From Chloroflexota bacterium (lineage in GTDB: Bacteria; Chloroflexota; Anaerolineae; Aggregatilineales; Phototrophicaceae), in contig JAPOVL010000042.1 in NCBI GenBank assembly GCA_026708115.1, positions 1 to 64,000 on the forward strand: 64,000 nucleotides of DNA, in the 5' to 3' direction. The notes beneath the pieces were generated by a model. That model saw only the letters and a list, made by a program, of their open reading frames with translations. It made no database searches and had not been told where the DNA came from. The translations under genes and the position numbers were made by a program. Below are positions 1 through 10,027 of the stretch, piece by piece (positions within the stretch are counted from its first letter, which is position 1; every line of letters starts with the position of its first letter).

Positions 1-513
1 CTCTTCATCATCGTCATCGCCACCATGATGCTGCCCTTCCAGGTGCGCATGATCCCGCTCTACATCCTGTTCGCCAGGATCGGCTGGCTGAATAGCTTCT
101 TGCCGCTGATCGTGCCGAACTTCTTCGGCAACGCCTTCTACATATTTCTGATGCGCCAGTTCATGATGACGCTGCCGAAGGAGTTGGATGACGCGGCGCG
201 CATCGACGGCGCCAGCGAATGGGGGATTTTCTGGCGGGTGGCGGTGCCGCTATCCAAGCCGGCCATCCTGACGGTGGCCATCTTCGAGATCATCCACACC
301 TGGCACGACTTTATCGGTCCGCTGGTTTATCTACGGCATCCGACCAAGTACACGCTGTCAATCGGCTTACGGCTCTACTTCACGCAGTACGGCGCCGAAT
401 GGGGTCTGCTGATGGCGGCGGCGGCGATGTTCACGATACCGATGGTGATCTTCTTCTTCTTCGCCCAGCGGTCCTTCATCGAAGGCATCACGCTGACCGG
501 GCTTAAAGGCTAG
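1..513 (+). CDS. Carbohydrate ABC transporter permease, MalG type (5' truncated)
   Basis: The reading frame is open from base 1, so the N-terminus lies outside the window; the ATG at 25 is internal. The 170 visible residues contain the EAA loop of binding-protein-dependent permeases (ELDDAARIDGAS, then PLSKPAI), which docks on the cytoplasmic ATPase. Hydrophobic segments flank the loop, and the protein ends in the family-typical GITLTGLKG tail. MalG-type proteins form the inner-membrane pore of sugar importers together with a MalF partner, which must lie upstream. The next gene starts only 4 bases after this stop, so the two are probably co-transcribed. The substrate cannot be told from the sequence. 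Confidence 0.93.
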   Translation, partial: LFIIVIATMMLPFQVRMIPLYILFARIGWLNSFLPLIVPNFFGNAFYIFLMRQFMMTLPKELDDAARIDGASEWGIFWRVAVPLSKPAILTVAIFEIIHTWHDFIGPLVYLRHPTKYTLSIGLRLYFTQYGAEWGLLMAAAAMFTIPMVIFFFFAQRSFIEGITLTGLKG

Positions 514-517
514 TGAC

Positions 518-2170
518 ATGACCCGCGTTCTGTCTCAGCCACATACACGAGATGCGCTGAAAGCCGGCATTGATACGATGGCGGGCGCGATCATCCCCAC
601 GCTGGGGCCGCTGACGGGGCCGGTCGCGCTGGATGACGCCAATCGTAAAGGTTCGCCCGAATTGCTCGATGATGGCGGAGTAATCGCCCGGCGGATCTTG
701 CAACTTAAGGATCGCGACGCCGACATCGGCGCCATGCTGCTGCGCGAGACGCTCTGGGAGCAGCGCGAGCGTTGCGGCGATGGTGCGGCGACCGCGGCGG
801 TCCTATACCAAACGGTTTTCAGCGAGGGGCGCCGTTTCATCAGCGCTGGCGGTGACGCCATGTTATTGCGCCAGCAATTGGAAGGCGGCATTAAGATCAT
901 GCTGGAAGCCTTAAAGGCGCAGGCGCGCGCGATCAGCACGGCGGATGAAACCGAGCGGCTCGCCATGTCGATCTGCGGCGATCGTGACATCGCAGCGGCC
1001 TTGGCGGATATCTTTGATGTGCTCGGGCCACATGGCGCGATTGAAACGCGCGATGGCGGGCGCGACCTGCAGCATGAATTCTTTCTGGGCTCGTACTGGG
1101 AAAGCAAAGTCCCATCCGGCATTGTTTTTGAGGGTGTTGTGGGCGAGCGCATCGAGTTGAAAAACACGGCCTGGTTGATCAGCGATTTTGAATGGGACGA
1201 TTTGAATGTCCTGGTCGCGCTTGTTAGTGATGCCTATCAAGCGGGATATGACTCGCTGGCGATCGTCGCCAAGTCATTTTCCGAGCAGATTATCGCCGCG
1301 CAAGGCGCCAACAGCCGCATGGAAGATTTTGAACTCGTCTATATCGAGCCGACCGGACTGGTCGATGAGCAAGAAGCCGCGCTTGAGGATCTGGCGCTGA
1401 TCGCTGGCGGACAAGTCTTGCGGACGATTACCGGGCACAGTCCACAGGCGATCGGACGGGACCAGTTGGGAAAATCCGAACTGGCCTGGCTGGACCGCAA
1501 TCGCTACGGCATCATCGCCGGCGCTGGCGACGAGGAGACCGTCCAGCGCGAGATTGCGGCGCTGGAGCGGCGCTTCGCGCTGAGCGACGATTTGCGCCGG
1601 CAAGAGGTGTTGCGAACGCGGATCGGGCGGCTGCGCGGCGGATCAGCTGTTGTCTACGCGAACGGCAGCAGCGAGAGCGAGATGCGCTTTCAGAAAGAGT
1701 TGATTGAGCGGGCGATCACGGCGCTGCGCGCCGCGCTGCTGGGCGGTACCTTGCCTGGCGGGGGTACGGCTTTACTTCGTTGTATCGAAGGGCTGGCTGA
1801 ACGATGCAACAACAGCCTTGACCTGCACGAAAAAGCGTCCTGGCAGATCCTCATCAAGGCTGCGGAAGCGCCCTGCCGGGCGCTGCTGGTAAATGCCGGG
1901 CACGAAGCGCCGGGCGTCGTGCTCGACCATATTCGCTCTGGAGTGAATGGCGCTGGATACGACCTGCGCGCCGCCAGCATTGTAGACATGAAAGAAGAGG
2001 GTGTGATGGATTCGGCGGCGGCGCTTATGGGGGCCGTGCGCAATGGCATCGGCGGGGCGGCCTTGGCATTGACGGTTGATACGATTGTCCACCGGGTCAA
2101 TCCGCCGCTGGCGATTGAACCCGGCGGCTTGCCATTGTCGAGCGATTTAGGAAATATTGAATTGAAGTAG
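518..2170 (+). CDS. Divergent GroEL-like chaperonin paralogue
   Basis: 550 residues, colinear with GroEL (about 545 aa), so all three chaperonin domains are present. ATP-pocket elements are recognisable at GroEL-like positions: LDDGG around residue 52, GDGAAT at 87-92 (GroEL GDGTTT) and PGGGTAL at 413-419. The Asp equivalent to GroEL D495 appears kept in GVMDS. However, the position matching the catalytic Asp398 (GroEL context VEDALHATRAAV) is Arg398 here (IERAITALRAAL). The C-terminal Gly-Met tail is missing and no groES lies nearby. It follows a sugar permease by 4 bases and precedes a PhyH gene, unlike a housekeeping groESL operon. It may bind nucleotide without normal hydrolysis, or act in a specialised assembly. 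Family assignment is firm; the role is unknown. Confidence 0.88.
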   Translation: MTRVLSQPHTRDALKAGIDTMAGAIIPTLGPLTGPVALDDANRKGSPELLDDGGVIARRILQLKDRDADIGAMLLRETLWEQRERCGDGAATAAVLYQTVFSEGRRFISAGGDAMLLRQQLEGGIKIMLEALKAQARAISTADETERLAMSICGDRDIAAALADIFDVLGPHGAIETRDGGRDLQHEFFLGSYWESKVPSGIVFEGVVGERIELKNTAWLISDFEWDDLNVLVALVSDAYQAGYDSLAIVAKSFSEQIIAAQGANSRMEDFELVYIEPTGLVDEQEAALEDLALIAGGQVLRTITGHSPQAIGRDQLGKSELAWLDRNRYGIIAGAGDEETVQREIAALERRFALSDDLRRQEVLRTRIGRLRGGSAVVYANGSSESEMRFQKELIERAITALRAALLGGTLPGGGTALLRCIEGLAERCNNSLDLHEKASWQILIKAAEAPCRALLVNAGHEAPGVVLDHIRSGVNGAGYDLRAASIVDMKEEGVMDSAAALMGAVRNGIGGAALALTVDTIVHRVNPPLAIEPGGLPLSSDLGNIELK

Positions 2171-2313
2171 CCGCGCGGCGCGTAACCGGCGAAAAGGTCA
2201 ATGGAATGGCGCGCTCGCGCAAGATAATAAACCTTGTCGTGGCATGAGCGACGCAGTTTACACAAACAGAGCAAAAGCGCGTCATCTTTAATCTTGAAGG
2301 AGTTCTGAAGAAA

Positions 2314-3168
2314 ATGGGCTGGGAACCAACTGCGGAACAGAAGCAACAATATGAGGAGCGTGGTTATTTTACTGTGCCTAACGTGGTCTCGCGGCAGACT
2401 GCTGCGGAGATGCTGGGCGTGATAAAGAACGCGATCTTGACCCCGGATACCGAGGATATCATGACCGATGCCGATCCGATGGATCCGATGAACGATGATA
2501 CGCCCCAAGCACGCTCGGTTCGATTCCGCAAACTCAGCAAATTCAACCAGCGGAATCCCTTAATATGGCACAACGCGCATTGCGGGAAACCGGTTCTGGA
2601 TATCGCACGCTATTTCCTCGGTGACGACATCCTGCTCAAATACGACAGTTGCTTCCTCAAGCCGGCGCGTTCCGGCAGCGCCACGCCCTGGCACCAGGAC
2701 AATGGTCTCTGGCGCGATGGCGATATTGAACCCTTCAACTTCTGGATGGCGCTGGACCCGGCCACCATCGAAAACGGCTGCCTGCAGATGATCCCCGGCA
2801 GTTACAAGACCGAGATCGTGCCGCATGTGCTGTATGAAGACAGCATTCATGGCGTGCTGCCGAAGGAGCGCGTCGAAGAGATGCTCGATACTTTCGGCGT
2901 CGAACATATCGAGCTTGAACCGGGCAGCATCGTCGTCTGGCATAGCAGCGCCTGGCATTACAGCCCGCCCAATACCAGCGAGAAAGGCCGCATCGCCATC
3001 GCCGGCGTGTTTAGCAGCCCCGATATTGTCGAGAATGGACGCAGCGGCGATGTCGGCTACAAGTGGCTGCTGAGAGACGGCGCGGTCATGACCGACTTCC
3101 CAGCCAGGGAATACACCATGAAAAGGCAAACTTTCTACCAGGCGGAGCCCTGGAAGAAAATCAGTTAG
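2314..3168 (+). CDS. Phytanoyl-CoA dioxygenase (PhyH) family protein
   Basis: 284 aa, a usual length for PhyH-type Fe(II)/2-oxoglutarate oxygenases, which hydroxylate small organic substrates in the cytoplasm. The iron-binding HxD is seen in PWHQDNG (H127, D129), a distal His in the WHSSAWHY stretch (H210 or H215), and a likely 2-oxoglutarate-binding Arg in EKGR (R226). The start is supported by AAGGAG placed before the ATG. It may be transcribed with the chaperonin-like gene 143 bases upstream. The stop overlaps the convergent LacI gene by 8 bases. The family is substrate-promiscuous, so the substrate is unknown. Confidence 0.9.
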   Translation: MGWEPTAEQKQQYEERGYFTVPNVVSRQTAAEMLGVIKNAILTPDTEDIMTDADPMDPMNDDTPQARSVRFRKLSKFNQRNPLIWHNAHCGKPVLDIARYFLGDDILLKYDSCFLKPARSGSATPWHQDNGLWRDGDIEPFNFWMALDPATIENGCLQMIPGSYKTEIVPHVLYEDSIHGVLPKERVEEMLDTFGVEHIELEPGSIVVWHSSAWHYSPPNTSEKGRIAIAGVFSSPDIVENGRSGDVGYKWLLRDGAVMTDFPAREYTMKRQTFYQAEPWKKIS

Positions 3169-4204
3169 GACTGGCGCTGACCAGCGCCGGCGTCGAATCG
3201 CGCAGGACAAGATGTGATGGCATAATGATGCGCCTTATGGGCGCATCCGGCGCCGAAATCCGTCGCAGCACCAGTTGAGCGGCGTTTTCACCCAGTCCCC
3301 GCGGATCGGCTGAAACGGTCGTCAGGCTGGGATGCCACAGCGACGCTTCAGGAACATCATCAAAGCCGATGACAGCGAAATCCTTCCCCGCTTCCCTGCC
3401 GACCGCGCGCAAGCCGAGCATCACGCCAAAGGCAATCACATCACTGTAGCAGTAAGCTGCTGAGGGCGGCGGCGACATGCTCAAGAGTTGATGGATCGCG
3501 TCATAACCTCCCCGTCGAGTTACCGGACTGGTGATGCCAAGGGCGGGGTCGCAGTCGATATTGTGTTTTCGCAAGACGTCGCGATAGCTGCGCAAGCGCC
3601 GCTGCCGGGTTAGAGCCGAGTTGTACCCGCCGACAAAAGCGATACGCCGATGCCCTTGCTGTATCAGATGTTCTATCGCTCGTTCAGTTCCATTCTCGTC
3701 ATCCATGCCAACGCAATCAACCGCCAGCTCGTCATAATACTGGTTCAGCAGGACCATGGGACAAAACTGCGTCCATTTCCGCAACGCTTCCATCGCTGTT
3801 TCCGCAACCGTGGACAAGATCAAGCCATCAACATCGCCCTCCAACATGGTTGTGATCATGCGCGACTGCTTGTCCATGTCATCGTCTGTCGTGCCCAACA
3901 GCAGACTGTAGCCTTTTCCCGCCAGTTGAGACTCGGCGCCAGAAGTAAGCTCGGCATTAAAGGGATTTGAAACATCCTTCAATATCAAGCCGATGGTGTA
4001 CGACCGCCGCGTTCGCAGGCTGGCGGCGCGCTGGTTGTAGACATATCCCAGCGCCTCAACGGCTTCCAGGACTCGCATACGCGTCGGTTCGGAAATACGC
4101 GGGTTCCCGCGCAAGGCAAGCGACGCAGTCGCCTTGGACACGCCGGCCGCTGCGGCGACGTCCTGAAGCGTGACTTTTTGATTTCGGGGACTTCGATTCG
4201 ACAT
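3161..4204 (-). CDS. LacI-family transcriptional regulator
   Basis: 347 aa. The N-terminal LacI helix-turn-helix is clear (VTLQDVAAAAGVSKATAS), followed by the hinge helix and a periplasmic-binding-protein-like sensor domain with typical motifs such as IGLILKDVSNPF and AVIGFDDVPEA. Such proteins bind sugars or sugar phosphates and repress or activate catabolic and transport operons. A perfect 10-bp palindrome of LacI-operator type (TAACCGGTTA) lies 14 bases upstream of the start, so autoregulation is likely. The divergent neighbour is gnd, and the convergent neighbour is the PhyH gene (8-base overlap). The effector is not deducible. Confidence 0.93.
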   Translation of the reverse strand: MSNRSPRNQKVTLQDVAAAAGVSKATASLALRGNPRISEPTRMRVLEAVEALGYVYNQRAASLRTRRSYTIGLILKDVSNPFNAELTSGAESQLAGKGYSLLLGTTDDDMDKQSRMITTMLEGDVDGLILSTVAETAMEALRKWTQFCPMVLLNQYYDELAVDCVGMDDENGTERAIEHLIQQGHRRIAFVGGYNSALTRQRRLRSYRDVLRKHNIDCDPALGITSPVTRRGGYDAIHQLLSMSPPPSAAYCYSDVIAFGVMLGLRAVGREAGKDFAVIGFDDVPEASLWHPSLTTVSADPRGLGENAAQLVLRRISAPDAPIRRIIMPSHLVLRDSTPALVSASPN

Positions 4205-4217
4205 GCTAGCGCCAGGT

Positions 4218-4227
4218 TAACCGGTTA
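4218..4227. promoter_or_regulatory. LacI-type operator palindrome
   Basis: TAACCGGTTA is a perfect 10-bp palindrome with the central CG step typical of LacI-family operators. It lies just upstream of the LacI gene ending its 5' end at 4204 and on the far side of the divergent gnd promoter. This supports autoregulation; control of gnd is possible but unproven. Confidence 0.55.
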
Positions 4228-4309
4228 TATGCCCTCGCCTTCAGTCTAGCATAGTTCCACAACCAGGGGCACGGCGAGCATTTTGGCGACTCTCATCCAA
4301 ACCGTCTTC

Positions 4310-4318
4310 TGCTACAAT
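4310..4318 (+). promoter_or_regulatory. Extended -10 promoter for gnd
   Basis: TGC followed by TACAAT forms an extended -10 element, with transcription expected to start near 4325, about 34 bases before the chosen gnd start. No good -35 box is seen at 17 bases, which is usual for extended -10 promoters. Confidence 0.45.
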
Positions 4319-4358
4319 GCAGCCATGCGCTGACGGGTACTCGGAAAAGGAAACGGGC

Positions 4359-5813
<1,455 letters not shown>

Positions 5814-5843
5814 GGGTCGGGCCCCCAGTGCAACACGTCTTTC

Positions 5844-6950
5844 TCAAGAGCTTGATTCGTTGGTGCCCGCCGACTGCTCGTCGCTGACCAGCATCACATA
5901 GCCATCATGATTGTCGATCAGCGAACTATTGAATGCTTCCCACTCCTTGAAAGAGGAACGCAGTGATTTGAGTTCAAGCTCAAATCCCTGTAGACGCTGG
6001 AAATTCTCGATGAGGATCTCCGCATGAGGAAGTGACACGAGATAAAAGGGTTCTTCCATTAGTACAGTATTCAATCCGCTGCGAGTGTAAAGCGCTTCAA
6101 TCGCTTTGTCATTCCAAAAGTACTTGCGGTTTTGAAATATAACCTCCTTAAGCACGTCCCGCCGTTCGTGAAGCCATCGCTCAATATCGAGGAAACGTTC
6201 CAAGTGTTCGTCGCTCACGGATTCGTGAAAATAGAGCGCGGGGCGATTACCGATCCATTTACGAACAAAATTTCGGGCAAGCTTCTTGTGGCCTGTCACG
6301 CATTTCGACAGCCAATCTATCGCTGCTTCCTCTTCACCTACCTCCAAGCGTACACGCACAGACATCGCACAGACTTTCATGGCAAGGACCTGGTAACTCA
6401 AAGTCCTAGCTAACTGTTTCTCGCTCGTCTCCGCACCTAACTGGCCTTCAAGATCCTTGACTAGTTGTGATCTCGAGACAGCAAGTGCATAGGCCACAAA
6501 TGCTACGGCTTCGCGCTTAAGCTCATCGCTCCCCGTCGCAAAAACATTCTCGGCGTAGTCAAGAGTTGCAAAGAGATCAACCTCGCGATCTCTTTGGAAT
6601 TCCACCGTCACCCGATCGAAAATGTGTTCAATTTCCGCTTCGTGTGCGCGAATACCCTCAATGTGCTCTAGCAACGTGTATCCGGCCATTGCAATGCTAA
6701 GTAAAGGAAAGGCGCCGGAGACCACTTTGCCGAGTGACGCGTATCGAGAGCCAGAAAGACTCATTACCCGTTCCAGTAGACCCGCTGCAGGTTCCGCCGC
6801 CTGTCCAATCTTCCCGCCTTCGCGCAACCAGGCGACGATTCGCTTATTTCCGGAATTACGAACCACCCCGCCAACACGCTCCATCGTACCTGATTCCAGA
6901 CCCATTTCGATACGCTTCGGCACTTCCAAATGAACGGATATGGATGACAT
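5844..6950 (-). CDS. Hypothetical protein, orphan
   Basis: 368 aa from the ATG at 6950, preferred over an in-frame TTG at 6977 because GAAAGG lies 6 bases before the ATG. I recognise no family. One hydrophobic stretch (GAFPLLSIAMAGYTLLEHI, roughly residues 75-95) follows a basic, Gly-rich N-terminal part. The rest is charged and mostly helical in character, with many Glu, Arg and Lys residues. Base composition and codon use look less GC-rich than in gnd and the desaturase on either side, which suggests acquisition. No neighbour hints at a role. A membrane-associated function is possible. Confidence 0.72.
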   Translation of the reverse strand: MSSISVHLEVPKRIEMGLESGTMERVGGVVRNSGNKRIVAWLREGGKIGQAAEPAAGLLERVMSLSGSRYASLGKVVSGAFPLLSIAMAGYTLLEHIEGIRAHEAEIEHIFDRVTVEFQRDREVDLFATLDYAENVFATGSDELKREAVAFVAYALAVSRSQLVKDLEGQLGAETSEKQLARTLSYQVLAMKVCAMSVRVRLEVGEEEAAIDWLSKCVTGHKKLARNFVRKWIGNRPALYFHESVSDEHLERFLDIERWLHERRDVLKEVIFQNRKYFWNDKAIEALYTRSGLNTVLMEEPFYLVSLPHAEILIENFQRLQGFELELKSLRSSFKEWEAFNSSLIDNHDGYVMLVSDEQSAGTNESSS

Positions 6951-7079
6951 GGATAGCCTTTCACCTGCATTTGTCAATATAAAGAGAAAGCTAAACTAGA
7001 CTGACAAGCGAATATGCGACAAACATCTTAACAACTTTCGCCGCTTATTGCAAACAATTACAAGTTGAGATCGGGATAT

Positions 7080-8081
7080 CTAATGCGGCAACTCAGGCGC
7101 GAACTGATAATCCGGCTCGCGCTGCTGACGGCGCAGGATGGGGATGATCTGCGCCCAGGCGCCTGTGACGCCGCGCGGACATTCCGGCAAGTCGCGTTTG
7201 ATCAGCCGATGAAGCTCGGGCAAATTGTAGAAGGGCACGGCCGCGTACATATGGTGCTCGATATGGTAATTCATCTGCCAGTAAAGATAGGCCAGCAGCG
7301 GATTGAGCAGGATGGTGCGCGTATTGATGCGGTAGTCGTCGACTTCGTCGGTCAAGCCAATATGCTGCGCCTCGTTGAGCAGGTACTGGAACCCGCCGCC
7401 GTAAAATGCCGCCAAGGAGATGAGGATCGTCAGCATCCACCAGCCTGTCAGCAACGAGAACAGCGCTATCAGCCCATGCCCGACAATCAGCAGACGCGCC
7501 CAATTGAAGAGCGCCCGTCTGCCCTCGGCGTTGTCCGGCGGGAAGAGCGCCCGTTCCCAATCACTCTCGATGATGCCGAAGCAGAGCAGAATCAGTTTTT
7601 TCATGCGCAGGACAAAGCCGCGCGGATTGATGAAGGCGAAGCCGAGATAGGAACGCAGCGTGAGATCGACGGGCAAGACCACTTCGAGGTCATCGGGCGG
7701 GTGCAGGGTATAGCGGTGGTGCGCCTGATGGCTGGCCCAAAACGAGACAGGGCTGTACCAGCCCAGGAAAGCATAGATGTTGCGAAAGATGGTGTTCAGC
7801 GTATTGGTCTTGAACACGGTCTTGTGACAGAGCTCGTGGAAGCCATTGACCATGAAGGCGTGCAAAGCCCCGTGCAGATAGATCAGCACGATCACCACCA
7901 GCCAGTGAGTCCGGCCAACGGCATACCAAGCCAAGCCGCCACTGCAAGCCAACACTGCCAAGAAGCTGATACTCTGTATCAGTCCGCGCCAGTCGCTGCG
8001 CTGATTGAGCCGGGCCAGATCCGCCGGGTCGACCGGGGAGCGGTACCACTTGATGCGTTTTGGCTGTCGATTGGCGGCCAT
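7080..8081 (-). CDS. Membrane fatty-acid desaturase family protein
   Basis: 333 aa integral-membrane di-iron protein. All three histidine boxes are present: HELCH (82-86), HQAHH (118-122) and HIEHH (273-277). Hydrophobic segments lie around residues 38-75 and between the second and third boxes. The third box with following MYAAVPFYNLPELH resembles fatty-acid desaturases and related hydroxylases that act on acyl-lipids or carotenoid-like substrates at the membrane surface. It reads alone on the minus strand. The exact substrate and double-bond position cannot be inferred. Confidence 0.88.
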   Translation of the reverse strand: MAANRQPKRIKWYRSPVDPADLARLNQRSDWRGLIQSISFLAVLACSGGLAWYAVGRTHWLVVIVLIYLHGALHAFMVNGFHELCHKTVFKTNTLNTIFRNIYAFLGWYSPVSFWASHQAHHRYTLHPPDDLEVVLPVDLTLRSYLGFAFINPRGFVLRMKKLILLCFGIIESDWERALFPPDNAEGRRALFNWARLLIVGHGLIALFSLLTGWWMLTILISLAAFYGGGFQYLLNEAQHIGLTDEVDDYRINTRTILLNPLLAYLYWQMNYHIEHHMYAAVPFYNLPELHRLIKRDLPECPRGVTGAWAQIIPILRRQQREPDYQFAPELPH

Positions 8082-8127
8082 CGGGGGTCTCCGAGCGTCA
8101 CAAGCCTATCATAGATTATCAGGCCTA

Positions 8128-9162
8128 TTATTGCAATTGATCGAAGCTCAGCATGGCTTTGATAACGCCAGTCGCCGGATCCAGCCAGGTCGGGAAAGCG
8201 TCCACGAGTGTCTCCGGCGCGGCGCGATGCGTGATCCAGGGATCAAGGTTGATGGCGCCCAACTGCAAGCATTTGATGACCCGGGCAAAATCGCTCGGCG
8301 TCGCATTGCGGCTGGCGAGCAGGGTCATCTCGCGCGAATGGAAGTGGGGATCGCTGAAGGTCAAATCGCCCTTGATATGCCCTACCAGCACCAGCGAGCC
8401 ACCGTGCGCTACATAGTCAAAAGCCGCCTCCATGGAACCTTCGTTGCCCGTGCAATCGAATACGAGCGTCGGCAATTCGCCGCCGAGCAGTTGATGGATC
8501 TGCGTTATCGGGTCCCTGCCGGCATCAATCAGTTTGTCGATGCCGAGCGCTTCGGCGCAGAAATCGAGCCTGGTTTCGTTCATCTCCATGACCATGACAT
8601 CAGCGCCGGCGATCTTGGCGAAAGTCGCCGTCGCCAGTCCGATGGGACCGGCGCCGATCACCAGCGCGTTTTCGCCGGTCGATATCCGGGCCCGTTCGGC
8701 CGCGTGCGCGCCGATGCAGAGCATCTCCACCAGGGCCAGCTGCTCGACCGGGACCCCGTCCGCCCGCAGGAGATTGTCTACCGGCACGGTGAATTGCTCG
8801 CGCATGCCACCGTCAATATGTACACCCAGTACTTGCATGCCGGTGCAGCAATTGCTTTTGCCGCGCCTACAGGCGATACACGCGCCGCAATTCATATAGG
8901 GGATAACGCAGCACTGATCGCCGGCGGCAAAGTCCAGCGGGCGGTCCGCAGTGCCTACTTCCAACACTTCGACCGCCAATTCATGTCCCATGATGCGGGG
9001 ATAGCTGAAAAAGTTCTGAACCCCGCTGAAGGCATGCAAATCGGTGCCGCAGATGCCCACGCGCTTGACCTGCACCAGCGCCTCGTCCTGTCCCGGCCTG
9101 GTCGGTTCGGCGACCTGCCGCAAGCTGAGTTGAAAGGGTTCTTCCAGTATGATCGCTTTCAA
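8128..9162 (-). CDS. Zinc-dependent medium-chain dehydrogenase (threonine/sorbitol DH type)
   Basis: 344 aa from a TTG at 9162, chosen because AGGAG lies 8 bases upstream and the protein then starts LKAIILEEPF as family members do; a longer frame upstream runs into the previous gene. Catalytic zinc ligands are C38 (GICGTD) and H60-E61 (GHE). The structural zinc Cys cluster is C92, C95, C98 and C106. The Rossmann motif is GAGPIGLATATFAK. It is the last gene of the fucosidase operon, 19 bases after the amidohydrolase. A sugar or sugar-acid alcohol oxidation, such as the 2-keto-3-deoxyfuconate step, is plausible. Confidence 0.9.
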   Translation of the reverse strand: MKAIILEEPFQLSLRQVAEPTRPGQDEALVQVKRVGICGTDLHAFSGVQNFFSYPRIMGHELAVEVLEVGTADRPLDFAAGDQCCVIPYMNCGACIACRRGKSNCCTGMQVLGVHIDGGMREQFTVPVDNLLRADGVPVEQLALVEMLCIGAHAAERARISTGENALVIGAGPIGLATATFAKIAGADVMVMEMNETRLDFCAEALGIDKLIDAGRDPITQIHQLLGGELPTLVFDCTGNEGSMEAAFDYVAHGGSLVLVGHIKGDLTFSDPHFHSREMTLLASRNATPSDFARVIKCLQLGAINLDPWITHRAAPETLVDAFPTWLDPATGVIKAMLSFDQLQ

Positions 9163-9181
9163 GATCAATTCTCCTGAAGTC

Positions 9182-10018
9182 TTAGGGGAGACCGTAAAAG
9201 GCCCTCGCGTTCGCGCCCATGACCTTGTCTTTGTCCTTGTCTGACAGCCCATTGATGTAGTCGCGGACAATCCCGACCACCTCGCCATAACTGCCGGAAA
9301 GCGTACAAACGGGCCAATCGCTGCCGAACATCAGCCGGTCAATGCCGAAGCAATCGAAGACTACATCCAGGTAGGGCGCATAGTCGTCCTGCGTCCAGGT
9401 CTTCCAAGCCGCTTCCGTGACCATGCCCGAGACCTTGCACCAGACGTTATCGAAAGACGCCAGTTCACGGATCTCGCTCGCCCAGGGTTCCAGTATGCCA
9501 TCCTTGATGAAGGGCTTGGAGATATGGTCGAGCACAAAGGGCTGATCCGGGAAGCGCTTGACCACATCAATCGCCACCCGCAAATGTCTCGGATAGAGCA
9601 GCAAGTCGTAAGTCAGCTGGTATTGATTAAGCAGCGCCAGCCCATCAAGGAAGCTGCCGCCGAGCATGAAGCGATCATCGCCTTCGTCATGCACGATATG
9701 CCGTACGCCGACCAGGCGCGGATGCGGCGCGACGCGCTCCAGTTGCGCCTCGATATCCTCCGCGCGCAGATCTACCCAGCCGACGACGCCGCGGATGAAG
9801 TCGTTATTGTCGGCAAGTTCCAGCAAGAATTCGGTCTCGCGCAGGTTCTGCCGCGCCTGAACAGCAACAGTGCCATCGATGCCATTGGCGGCCATCAGAG
9901 GCGCCAGATCAGCCGGCATATAGTCAAGCTTGAGCGCGTCCTTGGCGTCATCAATCCAGGGATATTCGGGGGCCGCATAAATCCAAAAATGTTGGTGAGA
10001 ATCAATGCTCATGCCCAT
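9182..10018 (-). CDS. Amidohydrolase (COG3618), L-fuconolactonase-like
   Basis: 278 aa TIM-barrel metal hydrolase. It starts with the family hallmark DSHQHFW and contains LVGVRHIVHDE, FVLDHISKP, VWCKVSGM and the C-terminal MFGSDWPV, in the usual order. Relatives hydrolyse L-fucono-, L-rhamnono- or galactono-lactones to the acids. AGGAG precedes the ATG by about 7 bases. It lies between an aldo/keto reductase (9 bases upstream) and a zinc dehydrogenase, downstream of an alpha-fucosidase, so an L-fuconolactonase role after fucose oxidation is the best reading. Lactonase specificity is inferred from context. Confidence 0.88.
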   Translation of the reverse strand: MGMSIDSHQHFWIYAAPEYPWIDDAKDALKLDYMPADLAPLMAANGIDGTVAVQARQNLRETEFLLELADNNDFIRGVVGWVDLRAEDIEAQLERVAPHPRLVGVRHIVHDEGDDRFMLGGSFLDGLALLNQYQLTYDLLLYPRHLRVAIDVVKRFPDQPFVLDHISKPFIKDGILEPWASEIRELASFDNVWCKVSGMVTEAAWKTWTQDDYAPYLDVVFDCFGIDRLMFGSDWPVCTLSGSYGEVVGIVRDYINGLSDKDKDKVMGANARAFYGLP

Positions 10019-10027
10019 TCCGATCTC

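Noticed and set aside
6972..6977. Perfect TTGACA on the minus strand
   Set aside because: Its -10 partner would fall inside the orphan gene and could not drive it.
7065..8114. 349-codon plus-strand frame over the desaturase
   Set aside because: Antisense shadow; the three His boxes are in the minus frame.
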